From Asparagopsis taxiformis (taxonomy: Eukaryota > Rhodophyta > Florideophyceae > Bonnemaisoniales > Bonnemaisoniaceae): a DNA stretch of 64,000 bases. Made by a program: the position numbers and the translations under genes. The stretch lies in contig JALQPE010002070.1 in NCBI GenBank assembly GCA_030407315.1, positions 310,001-374,000 on the forward strand. Reading direction: 5' to 3'. The stretch's first letter is position 1; every line of letters begins with the position of its first letter. The notes under the pieces were generated by a model. That model searched no databases and was not told where the DNA came from. It was given only the letters and a program-made list of their open reading frames with translations. Below, in pieces: positions 19,233-29,454 of the stretch.

Positions 19233-21170
19233 ATGGCCTCTTCTTGCAGTTCAGATATCGCCGTCCGCAAAAATGGAGATGCCCCTATTCTCCCTCTCCG
19301 CAACCATCGTAATGCTGAATCCAGCTCATCAAAGTCTCCCATGGGGCATGGTTACATCCCCAAGAGCCTATCAACGAATGGTATCCCCAAAACCATTTCT
19401 ATTGCGGCGTCCAAAAGTTTCCTCCAAAATGGAAACCTAGACTTCAATCTTCTGGACATGAGTGTTGACGATGGCAATAATACTCCGTTGGATGTGGGAA
19501 CGAGGTCCTTGCGTTTCGTATCTGCTGCGTCTAATTTGGTGGACCACTTTGCGTCCCCTAAATCAGTCGTTGGGGATTCGCAAAACCGTCCATCTCCGGA
19601 ACCAACAGTTGAACCGATGAGTGGATGTGAGCTGGACGGTACCATAAAGCGTGGTCCGGCAGGAAAGGTGGAATTAGCAACCGCCATCTCTGGTGTTGTT
19701 AATTCTAAACGGTTTGAAATGGAACCTCTCACGCCCCCTAAACCGGCTGTGGAAAAGAGAATGTCTCAGCTACAAGAGCTGAAACTCCTTTCTCCTGAGA
19801 TTAGTACGCCTGGAACATACCCTACATTCATACTCTCAGAAGAACGGGGGAGTCACCGGTGGGGAAGTTCGTCAGCAACTCAGGCTGTAAATCGCACTGG
19901 GAGTACAACGAACCCCACTCTGCATCACCTCGCCACTGATGTTTCAGCTTCTGGATATAAATCAAAGGACCAAAAAGATGTTGAGCATGGGACTGTTGCT
20001 GTGGAATATTCAGTGGATGAAGTTACCCCGAATCCAACTTCTGAAACTCCACCTAGGACTAAAGATCCGCAAGAGACGACCACACAATTACCAGAGGAGG
20101 ATACATCACTTCTGCAACAACAACGGTCCATTGCCTACCAGGAGAAAGTGAAGAAAAAGCGCTTCACTATTCAGAGTATTCCATTTGTTAAGCGGATTGC
20201 GTCGAATGGTGATGAAGATGAACGGAGCCCACGGGAAGGTGATGAGAGAATGTCTTTAGTCGGAAGGATGTCACTGATCAAACGGTGGTCTTCTCAAATG
20301 GATGAAGATGAAGGGGAGTCTCCGATAACATCACAAGATCAAGCGGGAGCTGAGTTGGCAGTTGGTCGGGAGGGGAATGGGAAAAAGTCCATTCTTGGAA
20401 AACTTGTACTGCTAAAACAATTGTCCTCTCATGATCGGGAAGGGTCGCCAATTGATGATACGAATGCGTCTCCATTATTTTCGAAAGGTAATCTCTTCTC
20501 TAAACTTTCTTCGCGATATAGGAAGAATGAAACAACCGACCATGCGGGAGACAATATGATATCACCCGACCAAGGCCTTCCAGCGAACAAGGAAGAGAAG
20601 TCTAATGGTGGTGATGCGTCTGAAGTAACTCGCGAAAAACTTTCCCTGCAGGAGCAGTCATCTGCCCAGGCCCCGGATGGGTCGGCTAATGATGGTGCTA
20701 CGTCACCGCCACTATTTTCCAAAGTTGCACTCTTTGCAAAGCTATCTTCTCGGCATAGGCGACATGAAACTACCAACTGTGCGGGAAGTAATTCGATTTC
20801 AGCCGACGAAGGCCAAGCGAGCAAAGAAGAGAAGTCTCATAGCGGTGAAGGGTCCGAAGTAACTCCTGGAAAATTGGCTCGGCCAGAACAAATGTCTTCC
20901 CATGAGCGGGAAGGGTCGGCTAGCGGTGATGCCACTTCGCCCTCAATACTCTCCAGAGTTGCGATGTTTGCAAAGTTCTCTTCACGGTATAGGCGGAATG
21001 AAACTGCAAATTGTGATGAAGGCCTTGCGGTGAGTAGGGAAGAGCAGCCTCACAGCGGTGATGATACGTCCGAAGTACCTCAAGCATGTGATGAGGGAAC
21101 GAATTTTGGTGAACGAGTTGAAACATTGAAACGTCAAGTCGTCAATTTCTTGTATAGATTTGTAGATTAA
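19233..21170 (+). CDS. repeat-containing Ser-rich protein, unknown
   Basis: The 645-residue protein is hydrophilic and rich in Ser, Glu and Lys, with no membrane segment or known domain. The C-terminal half carries ~78-residue tandem repeats. Each contains a short amphipathic motif (FSKVALFAKLSSR) followed by a basic pair, ET, an acidic linker, and a Ser-rich stretch (EEKSHSGEGSEV). Three clear units start near 20440, 20680 and 20910. More diverged copies of the same motif (SLVGRMSLIKRWSS, SILGKLVLLKQLSS, IQSIPFVKRIAS) precede them. The motifs hold basic residues before Ser pairs, like basophilic kinase sites. The start ATG (aATGgcc) is in good context. It runs convergently toward RBM39. The gene is real by length and repeat conservation; its function is unknown. 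Confidence 0.75.
   Translation: MASSCSSDIAVRKNGDAPILPLRNHRNAESSSSKSPMGHGYIPKSLSTNGIPKTISIAASKSFLQNGNLDFNLLDMSVDDGNNTPLDVGTRSLRFVSAASNLVDHFASPKSVVGDSQNRPSPEPTVEPMSGCELDGTIKRGPAGKVELATAISGVVNSKRFEMEPLTPPKPAVEKRMSQLQELKLLSPEISTPGTYPTFILSEERGSHRWGSSSATQAVNRTGSTTNPTLHHLATDVSASGYKSKDQKDVEHGTVAVEYSVDEVTPNPTSETPPRTKDPQETTTQLPEEDTSLLQQQRSIAYQEKVKKKRFTIQSIPFVKRIASNGDEDERSPREGDERMSLVGRMSLIKRWSSQMDEDEGESPITSQDQAGAELAVGREGNGKKSILGKLVLLKQLSSHDREGSPIDDTNASPLFSKGNLFSKLSSRYRKNETTDHAGDNMISPDQGLPANKEEKSNGGDASEVTREKLSLQEQSSAQAPDGSANDGATSPPLFSKVALFAKLSSRHRRHETTNCAGSNSISADEGQASKEEKSHSGEGSEVTPGKLARPEQMSSHEREGSASGDATSPSILSRVAMFAKFSSRYRRNETANCDEGLAVSREEQPHSGDDTSEVPQACDEGTNFGERVETLKRQVVNFLYRFVD
20440..21090 (+). repeat. 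in-frame tandem repeat, ~78 codons x 3
   Basis: Three coding repeats of about 235 bp lie within the unknown gene. Landmark segments encode SPLFSKGNLFSKLSSRYRKN, SPPLFSKVALFAKLSSRHRR and SPSILSRVAMFAKFSSRYRR, spaced about 230-240 bp. The third unit is shorter by a few codons (NC-DEG in place of NCAGSNSISADEG). DNA identity between units is also visible around each motif, suggesting fairly recent duplication. Confidence 0.7.
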
Positions 21171-21413
21171 AGCACTCTGGAACTGTCCTATCACTTGAAG
21201 CAACTTCCATTTTGAACATAGCATCCAATTCTTCTCTCGCTCCAGCATGATATTCATCTAACCCGAAACAAACGACTACTGTTAGTGAACCGGGCATTTA
21301 TAATGTATATGCTTAAAACGGGTTGACAAGCCCATGGTGACACAAAATATGCTCTAGTGATCTATCTTCAATATCATCGTTTTGTCAAAAATTCAAGTTC
21401 CGGTGCGGCAAAT

Positions 21414-23402
21414 CTACTCTGGTGCCCCTGGGAACCTGTGTGAGTAATCCTTATCAGCAGTGAACGACGCTTGGATCTTATTTCCACCAAACCATCTTCC
21501 ATGTAAAGCTCCCTTTGCCTTCAATGCTGAATCAGCTGACGCAAATCGAATATATACGGTGCCTTGTGATTTGGTATCAACATGCAGATGCACCACAGAA
21601 CCATATTTCGAAGCGCATTCATCTCGTACATCTTCCGCAAGCTCTCGTTCAAAGCCTGGTGACTCAACGCGAGGATCAAACATATTACAAAGTATCAGCG
21701 ACTTTGATGGCAATGAAGATACTGGCAACCTGTTCTCGCTATTGTTCGGTTTGTTGCCGATGCTCTCCCCTCGTGACAACTGCTGCATCAGCAGTGCTCT
21801 CTGAGATGCATTCATCGCCAGCCCACCATCACGTCCCTCGTCCAATTCTCCCACGACGTCTGCGCTGTTGGCATGCGCAACACCAGAATGTCCAACAGGA
21901 CCAGGAAGAGGCACTACGGAAGCGGAATTCATATCCGACAATCGCCCTGCAACTGCGTTTGGCTTTTGCTCCTGACTCGCAAGAGCAACCTTTAGAGTTC
22001 TGTCTGCAATTACATATCCATCTAATTTCAAAGCTTCCTTAGCAGATTCATGATTTGCGAATTCTACAAAGCCATAGCCTTTAGACCTTGCAGTGCCCGC
22101 TTCGCGTTGAAGCTGTAACGACACAATGTCTCCAAGCGGCCCGAAAATTGCTTGCAGATCAATCTCTGTGAGGTGAAATGGCACAGAGCCGATATAGAGG
22201 CGCGTGAAAGACGACGCAGCGTTTGCCGAAGATACTGGAGGCTGTACAGCTGATGAAGGTAGTGGTACAGGCGTGAAGCCCATCGAAGAAGCGGCTTCTG
22301 GTGCAGTGACGGCCCTGTCTGGAACAATGGAAGAGTCAGACTTGGGTGGCAATGGAAGGTTGTTAGGGTTGAGCAGTCTTACCAGTTCTGGGATAGAGAC
22401 AAGCTTTGTTGGGGCTGAAGTTGGAAATGCATTTGAGTTACCATAATCGGCCTCTGCTCGGCGCGCAGCGTTGGATCGAATTGGATGTCTAGTTGCCATG
22501 GACCAACCAACGGATGTTTCAACAGCAGCATCTGCTATTCTAGCAGTCGGTGCAGTAGAATCGAGCGCATGAGCAGCATTACTCGACGGCTCTTCCTGTA
22601 ACGTTCGTTCATCGACAGTGGGTTTGACGGCAACTGGGTAACCGCAAAGGATTTTTTCGTTGAGTGCCACCGCAGCGGCTACGGCTTGTCTGTCAAAAAA
22701 CTCCACATAGCCAGCGCTCTTGTGACGAGCTGTAACGCGATCCATGACAAGTCTGACATCACGGACTTTCCCAGCGGCAGAAAAGAACTGAAAGAGATCC
22801 TTTTCGCGTACACGCTGCGCAAGTCGCGAAACGAAAACGGTTCTGAGGTCTCTGTGTTTAGTTGCCTGGGCGGATTCGCGAGGGGGCGGATCCGGTCTTC
22901 GCGTATCGCGTTGATACCTTCTACGCGTGTTTCTACGCCATACAGGCAGCGGACTATAGCGACGACGGGGGCTGTACGGGCTACCTCGTGTTCGCTGTCG
23001 TCGACTATATTCGCGCGGCGACGGGATACTTCTGCTGGTACTGCGACTGCGAGTGACGGGATCGGAGCGGTAGCGCCGGCCCCTGTCGCGGTGGCGGTGG
23101 CGGGGCGGGCTGCGACTGCGCAGTTCGTACGAGCTGAAGCTTGGAGAAGGGGAGCGGGTTCGACGGCGGGGACGTCGGGCAGGACTGATGCTTCGACTGA
23201 TACTGCGGGTGTAGCTGCGACTATAGCTGGAGAAGTCGCTGGAAAAATCTGAGTAGCTATCCGGGGAGCTATCATAGCTGTCCGAATCGGAGTGTCTGCG
23301 GGAACGCTGACGTCGTCGCGGGTATGAACGATCCTTATGATGATCTGGCTTTGTGCGCGGCTCGGAGCGAGGAGCTGGGGAAAGCGAACGCCTTGGAGGC
23401 AT
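21414..23402 (-). CDS. RBM39/CAPER-like SR splicing factor
   Basis: The product is ~662 residues from MPPRRSLSP at 23402; the frame continues to an ATG at 23516 that lacks homology. An Arg/Ser-rich domain (residues ~20-165, many RS, SRS and SP runs) is followed by RRM1 (RTVFVSRLAQRVREKDLFQF, GKVRDVRLVMDR, AGYVEFF), RRM2 (FTRLYIGSVPFHLTEIDLQA, SKGYGFVEFANHESAKEALK) and a C-terminal U2AF-homology motif-like RRM (LILCNMFDPR, CASKYGSVVHLHVD, VYIRFASADSALKAKGALHG, RWFGGNKIQASF). This order is that of human RBM39 and yeast-type CAPER proteins, which act with U2AF in 3' splice site choice. The low-complexity linker between RRM1 and RRM2 is longer than in animals. Its presence is notable in an intron-poor genome. 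Confidence 0.92.
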   Translation of the reverse strand: MPPRRSLSPAPRSEPRTKPDHHKDRSYPRRRQRSRRHSDSDSYDSSPDSYSDFSSDFSSYSRSYTRSISRSISPARRPRRRTRSPSPSFSSYELRSRSPPRHRHRDRGRRYRSDPVTRSRSTSRSIPSPREYSRRQRTRGSPYSPRRRYSPLPVWRRNTRRRYQRDTRRPDPPPRESAQATKHRDLRTVFVSRLAQRVREKDLFQFFSAAGKVRDVRLVMDRVTARHKSAGYVEFFDRQAVAAAVALNEKILCGYPVAVKPTVDERTLQEEPSSNAAHALDSTAPTARIADAAVETSVGWSMATRHPIRSNAARRAEADYGNSNAFPTSAPTKLVSIPELVRLLNPNNLPLPPKSDSSIVPDRAVTAPEAASSMGFTPVPLPSSAVQPPVSSANAASSFTRLYIGSVPFHLTEIDLQAIFGPLGDIVSLQLQREAGTARSKGYGFVEFANHESAKEALKLDGYVIADRTLKVALASQEQKPNAVAGRLSDMNSASVVPLPGPVGHSGVAHANSADVVGELDEGRDGGLAMNASQRALLMQQLSRGESIGNKPNNSENRLPVSSLPSKSLILCNMFDPRVESPGFERELAEDVRDECASKYGSVVHLHVDTKSQGTVYIRFASADSALKAKGALHGRWFGGNKIQASFTADKDYSHRFPGAPE

Positions 23403-23693
23403 AGTTGGTGGTGGGGAGAATGGATTGGTGGAGCAGTGCAGTGCTTGCGTGTTGTCAGGGTACTTGTGTTGCCAAAGTAACCTGCACTCATGTTCACTCA
23501 AAACTCGCCCCTGCAAAACCTCTTCTCAACGCAACGCAAACAGCCAATCACAGCGTTCAATGCAAATTTACTATTATTAAGGACGACGGCCGACTTGAAG
23601 ACAGCCTGTCATGTGCACCTTGCGCATTAAAAACTCCAGAAACACGGCTGCTGACGTCCGTATCTATCCTCAAGCCACCAGTTGAGCAGCAAA

Positions 23694-24824
23694 ATGGACT
23701 GCGCAACAGAGAACTGCACTAACAAGGGTTCGCTACGATGCCCAACGTGCGTCAAGCTGGAAATCGATATGGCTGAAAAGTCCTACTTCTGTTCCCAGGA
23801 ATGTTTCCGCGGATCATGGACAGAACACAAGCAGTTACACAAGACGCCCAGCAATCTTCCACGCGCACTCGACCTATCAGCAAAACGTCGTCGCGCCGCC
23901 TTTGCAGACTTTGCATACACAGGGCCGCTTCGCGTCGGCGAGGTCGTCATGCCGCTTCGCACTGTTCCAGCACACATTCCAAAGACTGATTATTACATCG
24001 ACGGCCAACCGAAGAGCGAGGAACTCTACAACCGTACCGCAACTTCATTCCGCGTGCTGGATGAAAACGGCATTGCTGGTATGCGAAAAGTCTGTCGACT
24101 CGCGCGTGAAGTACTAGATATTGCCGTGCGCGCCGCCAAACCCGGTGTGACCACAGAACAAATCGATGCCATTGTGCATCAGGCATGTATAGAACGCGAC
24201 GCTTATCCGTCACCGCTCAACTACTATGGTTTCCCAAAGGCGTGCTGCACATCAGTGAACGAGGTTATCTGCCACGGTATCCCGGACACGCGTCCACTAC
24301 AAGATGGTGATATTCTGGATATCGACATTACTTTGTACCATAATGGCTATCATGGCGATTTGAACGAGAGCATTTTAATCGGCGACAGTTGCACAGAGGC
24401 AGATAAAAAGTTGGTCAAATGTGCGCATGATGCACTGTGGAGTGCTATAGATATCGTCAAACCGGGGACGCTGATTCGCGAGTTGGGCGGTCAGATTGAG
24501 CGCGTTGTCAAGTCCAATGGTCATAGCGTTGTGCGTAGCTACTGTGGGCATGGGATAAACGAACAGTTTCATACGTCGCCAAACGTGCCGCATTATCGAA
24601 AGAACAAGGCGGTGGGAATTTGCAAGCCGGGCATGACCTTCACCATTGAACCGATGGTCAATGCTGGAACGTGGAGGGACGTCACATGGCCAGACAATTG
24701 GACGGCTGTTACTGCAGACGGCAAGCGGTCTGCACAGTTTGAACATACATTGCTGGTGACGGATAACGGTTGCGAGGTGCTGACTGCGCGTTTGCCTGAT
24801 GGACCCAAGTTTTGGTGGGAGTAG
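23694..24824 (+). CDS. MAP1: methionine aminopeptidase type 1 with N-terminal zinc finger
   Basis: This 376-residue cytosolic enzyme removes the initiator Met from nascent proteins at the ribosome. The start is the ATG in aaaATGgac. Residues ~3-45 form the MAP1 Cys/His zinc-binding region (CATENC, CPTC, CSQEC, then H in EHKQLHK). The pitta-bread catalytic domain follows: [20 protein letters not shown] (conserved His), [20 protein letters not shown] (two metal Asp), [13 protein letters not shown] (metal His), [10 protein letters not shown] (metal Glu) and [10 protein letters not shown] (metal Glu). All metal ligands are present and the length fits eukaryotic MAP1. It is divergent from RBM39 across ~290 bp, which should hold both promoters. 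Confidence 0.96.
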   Translation: MDCATENCTNKGSLRCPTCVKLEIDMAEKSYFCSQECFRGSWTEHKQLHKTPSNLPRALDLSAKRRRAAFADFAYTGPLRVGEVVMPLRTVPAHIPKTDYYIDGQPKSEELYNRTATSFRVLDENGIAGMRKVCRLAREVLDIAVRAAKPGVTTEQIDAIVHQACIERDAYPSPLNYYGFPKACCTSVNEVICHGIPDTRPLQDGDILDIDITLYHNGYHGDLNESILIGDSCTEADKKLVKCAHDALWSAIDIVKPGTLIRELGGQIERVVKSNGHSVVRSYCGHGINEQFHTSPNVPHYRKNKAVGICKPGMTFTIEPMVNAGTWRDVTWPDNWTAVTADGKRSAQFEHTLLVTDNGCEVLTARLPDGPKFWWE

Positions 24825-25079
24825 TGACAACACCAACTGGGGCATGCGCATCCTTGCAAGTCGTGTAACGTAACTACAAGCAGGTAGCGTAGTGTAATTG
24901 CAAGAAATGTACACCTGCTGTTCCTAATCTCACATTACATGCTTCCATCAAATTACATATTCATAGCGCTGGACAAGAGCGCCTACGAGTATGTATTTAT
25001 TACTAACGTCGTTACCTATGTACAACCTCTTGCCTATACAATATTCATAATGACCAACACGCATTTCACAAGTTTGAAG

Positions 25080-27233
25080 CTAAGGCTTCTTTCCAGAGGC
25101 ACTAGTAGGCGATTGCGAGCTACTTCGGTCGGGTGATACATGGAACCATGCTCTCAGCATGCCATCGAAGAAGTTGAGTGCTGGCTCGGTAGCTTCGTCC
25201 TCAACGCTATGTGAACGAGGGGACTCACTCCCGTTTCGCCTAGCCTTCCCGGCACGCTGCGCATGTCCACGACTCTCTGGCGTAACTCGGCTGGGGAAAC
25301 CGGCCACATCCTGCGACCCTCCAGCTTTCCCGCCACTCCCATCCAATCGCTCCGACTCTGAATACTCGTCCTCATCTACAGATGAAGGAGAAACGTTATT
25401 CGACAAGCTAACTTGAATTCTCTTCACTTCCTGTAGTGCCTGCGCTGCGCTGGGTCTGTTCGACCCCTTCAGGGATAGGCACCAGCGAATCAGATTTTTG
25501 GTTTCCGCCGATACACTATCCCATTCCGAATTGTCAAACGAGAGCGACGAATTCTGAATTTGGAAAAGAACGTCACGCTCTGTCTTACCGGTATAGGGAT
25601 TACGATGAGCAATCATTGAGTAAAGTACAATTCCTACGCTCCACATGTCACATTGCTCGGGGATGTAACTCGTTTCGGTGATGATCTCCGGCGCTGCATA
25701 ACGCACTGTTCCACACTTCTCCGAACTAGATCGGTCTTTCCCACGAGATTTAGGATCACGAATACACGCAAGGCCAAAGTCGATGAGCTTCACGACTCCC
25801 ACCTTACCCTCTGCAATATTTGGCTTTTCTGAGAACATCACGTTCTCCGGTTTGATGTCTCGATGGGCACATCCCATCGAGTGCATGTACTCTAGCACAC
25901 TCAAAACTTGGCTACAAATTTCCAGCGCGATGGCTTCTGGAAAGCCACTACGCTCCCGCTTCAGCACAGAATATAGATCAGAGCCACGCAGCAGCTCCAT
26001 AGCGAGGTAGATGCCGGCCGCATCCTCAAACACATCATAAAGCGCAGCAATATTGGGGTGCCCTTGAACCGAACGATGAATGGCAATCTCGCGAACTAGA
26101 AAATGTTGCGCACGACGGCCTAGACCTTTCTTCTGGACTGCTTTCAAAGCTATCTCACGCGCTGGAATCGCCAGGGCTGCCGCAGTACCGACAACAGGCT
26201 CAGCACGGATGACAGTAGCTGTACCGCCATTACCCAGTACCTTGTCCAATTTGAATTCGGAAAGTGTAAGAGGACGTCGCTGGGGCGGGGTAGAGGAGGT
26301 GGAAGAACTCATGCTTTGATCGGAATGCTGGCGGTTTGGGCGGCGCACTGGATAATAACTTGATTCTGAGGCACGTCTTCTATGGGTACGAACCGAATCC
26401 ACCGAGGGTGTTGAATGAGAAGAATCTGAAGAAAATTCTATCAGAGAAGAGGTAGGGGATTGCGGTTGTTTGGGCGAAGAAGCACGCATTCGCTTGGTAT
26501 GCGAGAGGCGATTTATAGAGATTGATGCATACTCACGGCGACCGCTAATTCTGTCGGACAGAGATTGGGGCTTGTTTTGCGAGGAACATGTGCGCCTATC
26601 AGCATGAACGAGTGCGGGTCCGGCAATAAGTGGTTGGCGAGTCGGGATGTGGGAAGTGTCAGAAGCGGCAGGTGGGATATCAGCAACGGAAATGGCTGAG
26701 GATGAAAGAGCGGGATCGAGGGGAGTGGGGAGTGGTTGCGGACGAAGAGCAGGCTGGGGATTGCGCAAAGCGGAAGCAGGCGGGTTGACCGGAAGCGGTG
26801 TGGCGAGGGGCCGTGAGAGTGTGAATGAATGTTGGTTGTGAAGTGGGTCTGTCAATGAGGAGGGCGGCACGTTTGGGGCGACATCACGTGACGGAGTATA
26901 TCTGCAATGGGGCGAGGTGTCCGGGTTGGGTTGCACGGCAGAGCGTGCACCCAAACGGGACGGTTGATCATGACGAGTCTCCAGAATGGCTAGAGCGAAT
27001 TTCGCGGCGGGTAGTGATACGCACAGTGAATGAGTGATGTTGACGAAGAAGGGTGTGCGAGCGAAGAGGTGTCGTACAAGCAATGTAGGCAGTTTAAGTT
27101 GTGTGTTGAGGAATAATCGAAATTGGAATCGTATGGGTGGGAGTGAGAATTTAATTTTAAAAAAATGGGAGGCAGGCAGTGAATGTGAAATTTTCAAGAC
27201 AACCAAACGGGAAGCAGCGGTGCTAATGGGCAA
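25080..27233 (-). CDS. CAMK-like Ser/Thr protein kinase
   Basis: The frame encodes 717 residues. The first ~330 are disordered, Pro/Ser-rich, and the extreme N-terminus looks unlike a protein start, so the true start may be further in; the only other Met before the domain cluster is residue 249 (26489). The kinase domain starts at FKLDKVLGNGGTATV, with ALKAVQKK (ATP Lys), HRDIKPENV (catalytic loop), LIDFGLA (DFG), GTVRYAAPEII (activation segment end) and CDMWSVGIVLYSMIAHRNPY. All catalytic residues are present. The layout and the APE region place it near CAMK-group kinases. The C-terminal ~110 residues are a Ser-rich tail. It is convergent with MAP1 (255 bp). Substrate is unknown. Confidence 0.88.
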   Translation of the reverse strand: MPISTAASRLVVLKISHSLPASHFFKIKFSLPPIRFQFRLFLNTQLKLPTLLVRHLFARTPFFVNITHSLCVSLPAAKFALAILETRHDQPSRLGARSAVQPNPDTSPHCRYTPSRDVAPNVPPSSLTDPLHNQHSFTLSRPLATPLPVNPPASALRNPQPALRPQPLPTPLDPALSSSAISVADIPPAASDTSHIPTRQPLIAGPALVHADRRTCSSQNKPQSLSDRISGRREYASISINRLSHTKRMRASSPKQPQSPTSSLIEFSSDSSHSTPSVDSVRTHRRRASESSYYPVRRPNRQHSDQSMSSSTSSTPPQRRPLTLSEFKLDKVLGNGGTATVIRAEPVVGTAAALAIPAREIALKAVQKKGLGRRAQHFLVREIAIHRSVQGHPNIAALYDVFEDAAGIYLAMELLRGSDLYSVLKRERSGFPEAIALEICSQVLSVLEYMHSMGCAHRDIKPENVMFSEKPNIAEGKVGVVKLIDFGLACIRDPKSRGKDRSSSEKCGTVRYAAPEIITETSYIPEQCDMWSVGIVLYSMIAHRNPYTGKTERDVLFQIQNSSLSFDNSEWDSVSAETKNLIRWCLSLKGSNRPSAAQALQEVKRIQVSLSNNVSPSSVDEDEYSESERLDGSGGKAGGSQDVAGFPSRVTPESRGHAQRAGKARRNGSESPRSHSVEDEATEPALNFFDGMLRAWFHVSPDRSSSQSPTSASGKKP

Positions 27234-28643
27234 TGCAGGCCTTCCGCACCGTCACGGGCGTCACCGAGCGAGTAACATGTGCACGCGGCATGTCGTGCAG
27301 TGTCCACCGCGTCGAAAGCGCAATTGAGCGATATGATAGGGCCGTCATAGACACGTCACAACATTGGCGCACAGCGATTGGAAAACCCAATCATTTTGCG
27401 TGTAAGCCATTGTATCAATAGCGTGTGCGGAATTGAAACCAATCATTCCGCGATCCGCTCGAGCGTGCGGCCACCCAATTTATTCGCATTTTGCAGCCGT
27501 TGGCACGGCGCTTCATTTCCTTTTGCTACACGATCGCCGGCCTCCTACCCTATTGTCTGCGCTGTAACAAATCGATGCGCGCCGTCCTTTGGGCCTGCAT
27601 GCACATGCGCATGTCTGCACACGTCATGCATGTCGTTCGACAGCCCACTTGTCGTTTGTGTCGCTTTGTAACAGACACGTCCTCGTCCAGTCCTCCAATG
27701 ACGCGCCGTATCAGTGATTTTGTGCGCGCCGACCGGCGTATCGCTGTGGTGCCTATTCTAGACACGTTGACCGCAAATATCTCCGCTCCGCGATCGTGTC
27801 TTGGCGGGAGGAATTCAATATCATATGTCACGCACTTTTACTACCGTACACGTGCTGTCCGCTTTCCAGCGCAGACCGTCACTGTACCGTTGCAGCGTAC
27901 AACATGTTGCTGCCGCCGCCAAGTCATTAGCGCCACCCAAATGGACACTTGCACTTTGTTTTGTTGTTCGTCTCCTTCCCAAACGTCTGCTTCCAATTCA
28001 AGTCCATTACGTTGTGTGAACAAACTGCACTACGCGTGGTTTGTATTCACACAGCTCCAAACAGGAATGAAGAGTTGCTGGTCACCGTGAGTCGCTCGCC
28101 ATGAGCCAAGCACTCACCTCTCGCAATGGTCCGCATTGCATTTTCTCTGCTGTGGACGTGGACAGTAGACATTTTACATCCTGACCGCAACTGCCCACCT
28201 TCCACTTACTGTCTCTCGGCTGGACATAATTAGAACGGCAGTTTGGTCGCACATGCACTGTATAGTAGTTCTGTGATGGCGATTTTATCCCCACTCTCAA
28301 AATATCTACCAGATTTTCAGCACTTGTCCACACACTCCGCTTCATCTCCCATCATCCTGTCCGTCAGCTCAGCCCGAGACAAACGCCTTTGCGCCTTCTC
28401 GAGATTGCATCGTGTTTCTACTGTCTTCCGAGTGTGGACTGCAAAAACTCCTGTAAACTCCATCAAATATTTTCAAAATTTCCTCCAATCCAAAAACTAA
28501 ACTTGTCGCCAGCATCATCACTTGAAACGCATCCCACAAGGTCGCCAATGTCCATCGTAATTCCATGACGTTTCCTACCCGGCTCACCTCCATTCCCTTT
28601 GCATTCTTTCCATCTCTCACCATTGTCCAGCCCATTCGTCGTT
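27234..28643. other. divergent spacer/promoter region, 1.4 kb
   Basis: This lies between the kinase gene (minus) and HOP2 (plus). The plus frame 27491-28090 is open but Cys-rich and domain-free. A 19-bp alternating purine-pyrimidine tract lies at 27596-27614. From about 28300 the plus strand becomes C/T-rich, a likely HOP2 leader. No RNA gene was recognised. Confidence 0.45.
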
Positions 28644-29445
28644 ATGTCCAAGTCTAAAAAGATATCTGAGGATGAACAGGTTGTGTACGAGTTTCTACTC
28701 AAGGTAGGTCGACCCACTTCATCCGCAACAACGCAATCATTGATCCGCTGTAAATCCTGACGTCCTCGTGCATTGATTGTAACAGCAAAACAGGCCTTTC
28801 AGCGTGCAGAACCTTGTCGATTCTTTGCAGAAAGAAAATGTGAAAAAGGCTGCTGTCGAACGTTCATTGGCTTCGCTCGTGGAGAAGGGCACTGTTACAA
28901 AGAAGGAATATGGAAAGGCAAAGATATTCATTCTCGCGCAAGACAAGCTCGAGCTGCCCGATCCAGAGGAGGTAACCGCGCTCGAGCACGAAATGCAAAC
29001 GCTGACAACTCAGCTGGATGAGATATCGCAACGCGTTAAATTGAAGCATGAAAAGGCTAATGCATTGCGACAGCAGTACACCCTTGAGGATGCGATGGAG
29101 CGAGACGAATCTCTCAGGCAGGAGCTGCAGAGAAAAGAAAGTAAACTGAAATGTCTGGGCGATGGGTCCAAGCTCATCACTAAGGAAGACAAGGCAAAGA
29201 TTGAATTGAATTACTATAATTTGAGATCTCTATGGAAAAAGTACAAAAGAACTGTGACTGAAATCACAAATCAAATCGGGGAGGCGATGGGAAAGAAAAA
29301 CGCTGTACTCATCGAAGAAATTGGCATTGAAAGCGACGAATCAGTTGGTGTCAAAATTGCGGATTTCCCGGAAATCGCCAACCCACTCAAGCCTAAGCGC
29401 CCCGCAATGCACGGCCGAACAATCAAGCGCCAGCGTCAAAAGTGA
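28644..29445 (+). CDS. HOP2: HOP2 (homologous-pairing protein 2), one intron
   Basis: Exon 1 is 28644-28703 (20 codons: MSKSKKISEDEQVVYEFLLK) and exon 2 is 28786-29445. The 82-nt intron begins GTAGGT and ends TTGTAACAG, phase 0. The ~233-residue product joins as LLKQNRPFSVQNLVDSLQKE, matching the TBPIP/HOP2 winged-helix N-terminus (residues 1-70), followed by a leucine-rich coiled coil (~75-140) and a C-terminal region (SLWKKYKRTVTEI). HOP2 pairs with MND1 and stimulates DMC1/RAD51 strand exchange in meiosis. The stop lies only 9 bp from the stop of the convergent atpC gene. The predicted intron is supported by the continuous domain on both sides of the splice. Confidence 0.92.
28704..28785 (+). 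other. spliceosomal intron in HOP2
   Basis: An 82-nt GT-AG intron splits the winged-helix codons in phase 0. The donor is GTAGGT and the acceptor ...TTGTAACAG. It is one of only two well-supported protein-gene introns in the window. Confidence 0.85.
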
Positions 29446-29454
29446 CGCACAGCG

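Noticed and set aside
20440..21090. The repeats in the unknown gene considered as a mobile element or satellite.
   Set aside because: Repeats stay in frame with conserved residues, are confined to one coding region, and show no terminal repeats or target duplication.
27491..28090. Plus-strand frame of 199 codons with Cys pairs, considered as a zinc-binding protein.
   Set aside because: The Cys spacing does not match a known finger, the frame stops before HOP2 without homology, and codon use is unlike the genes.
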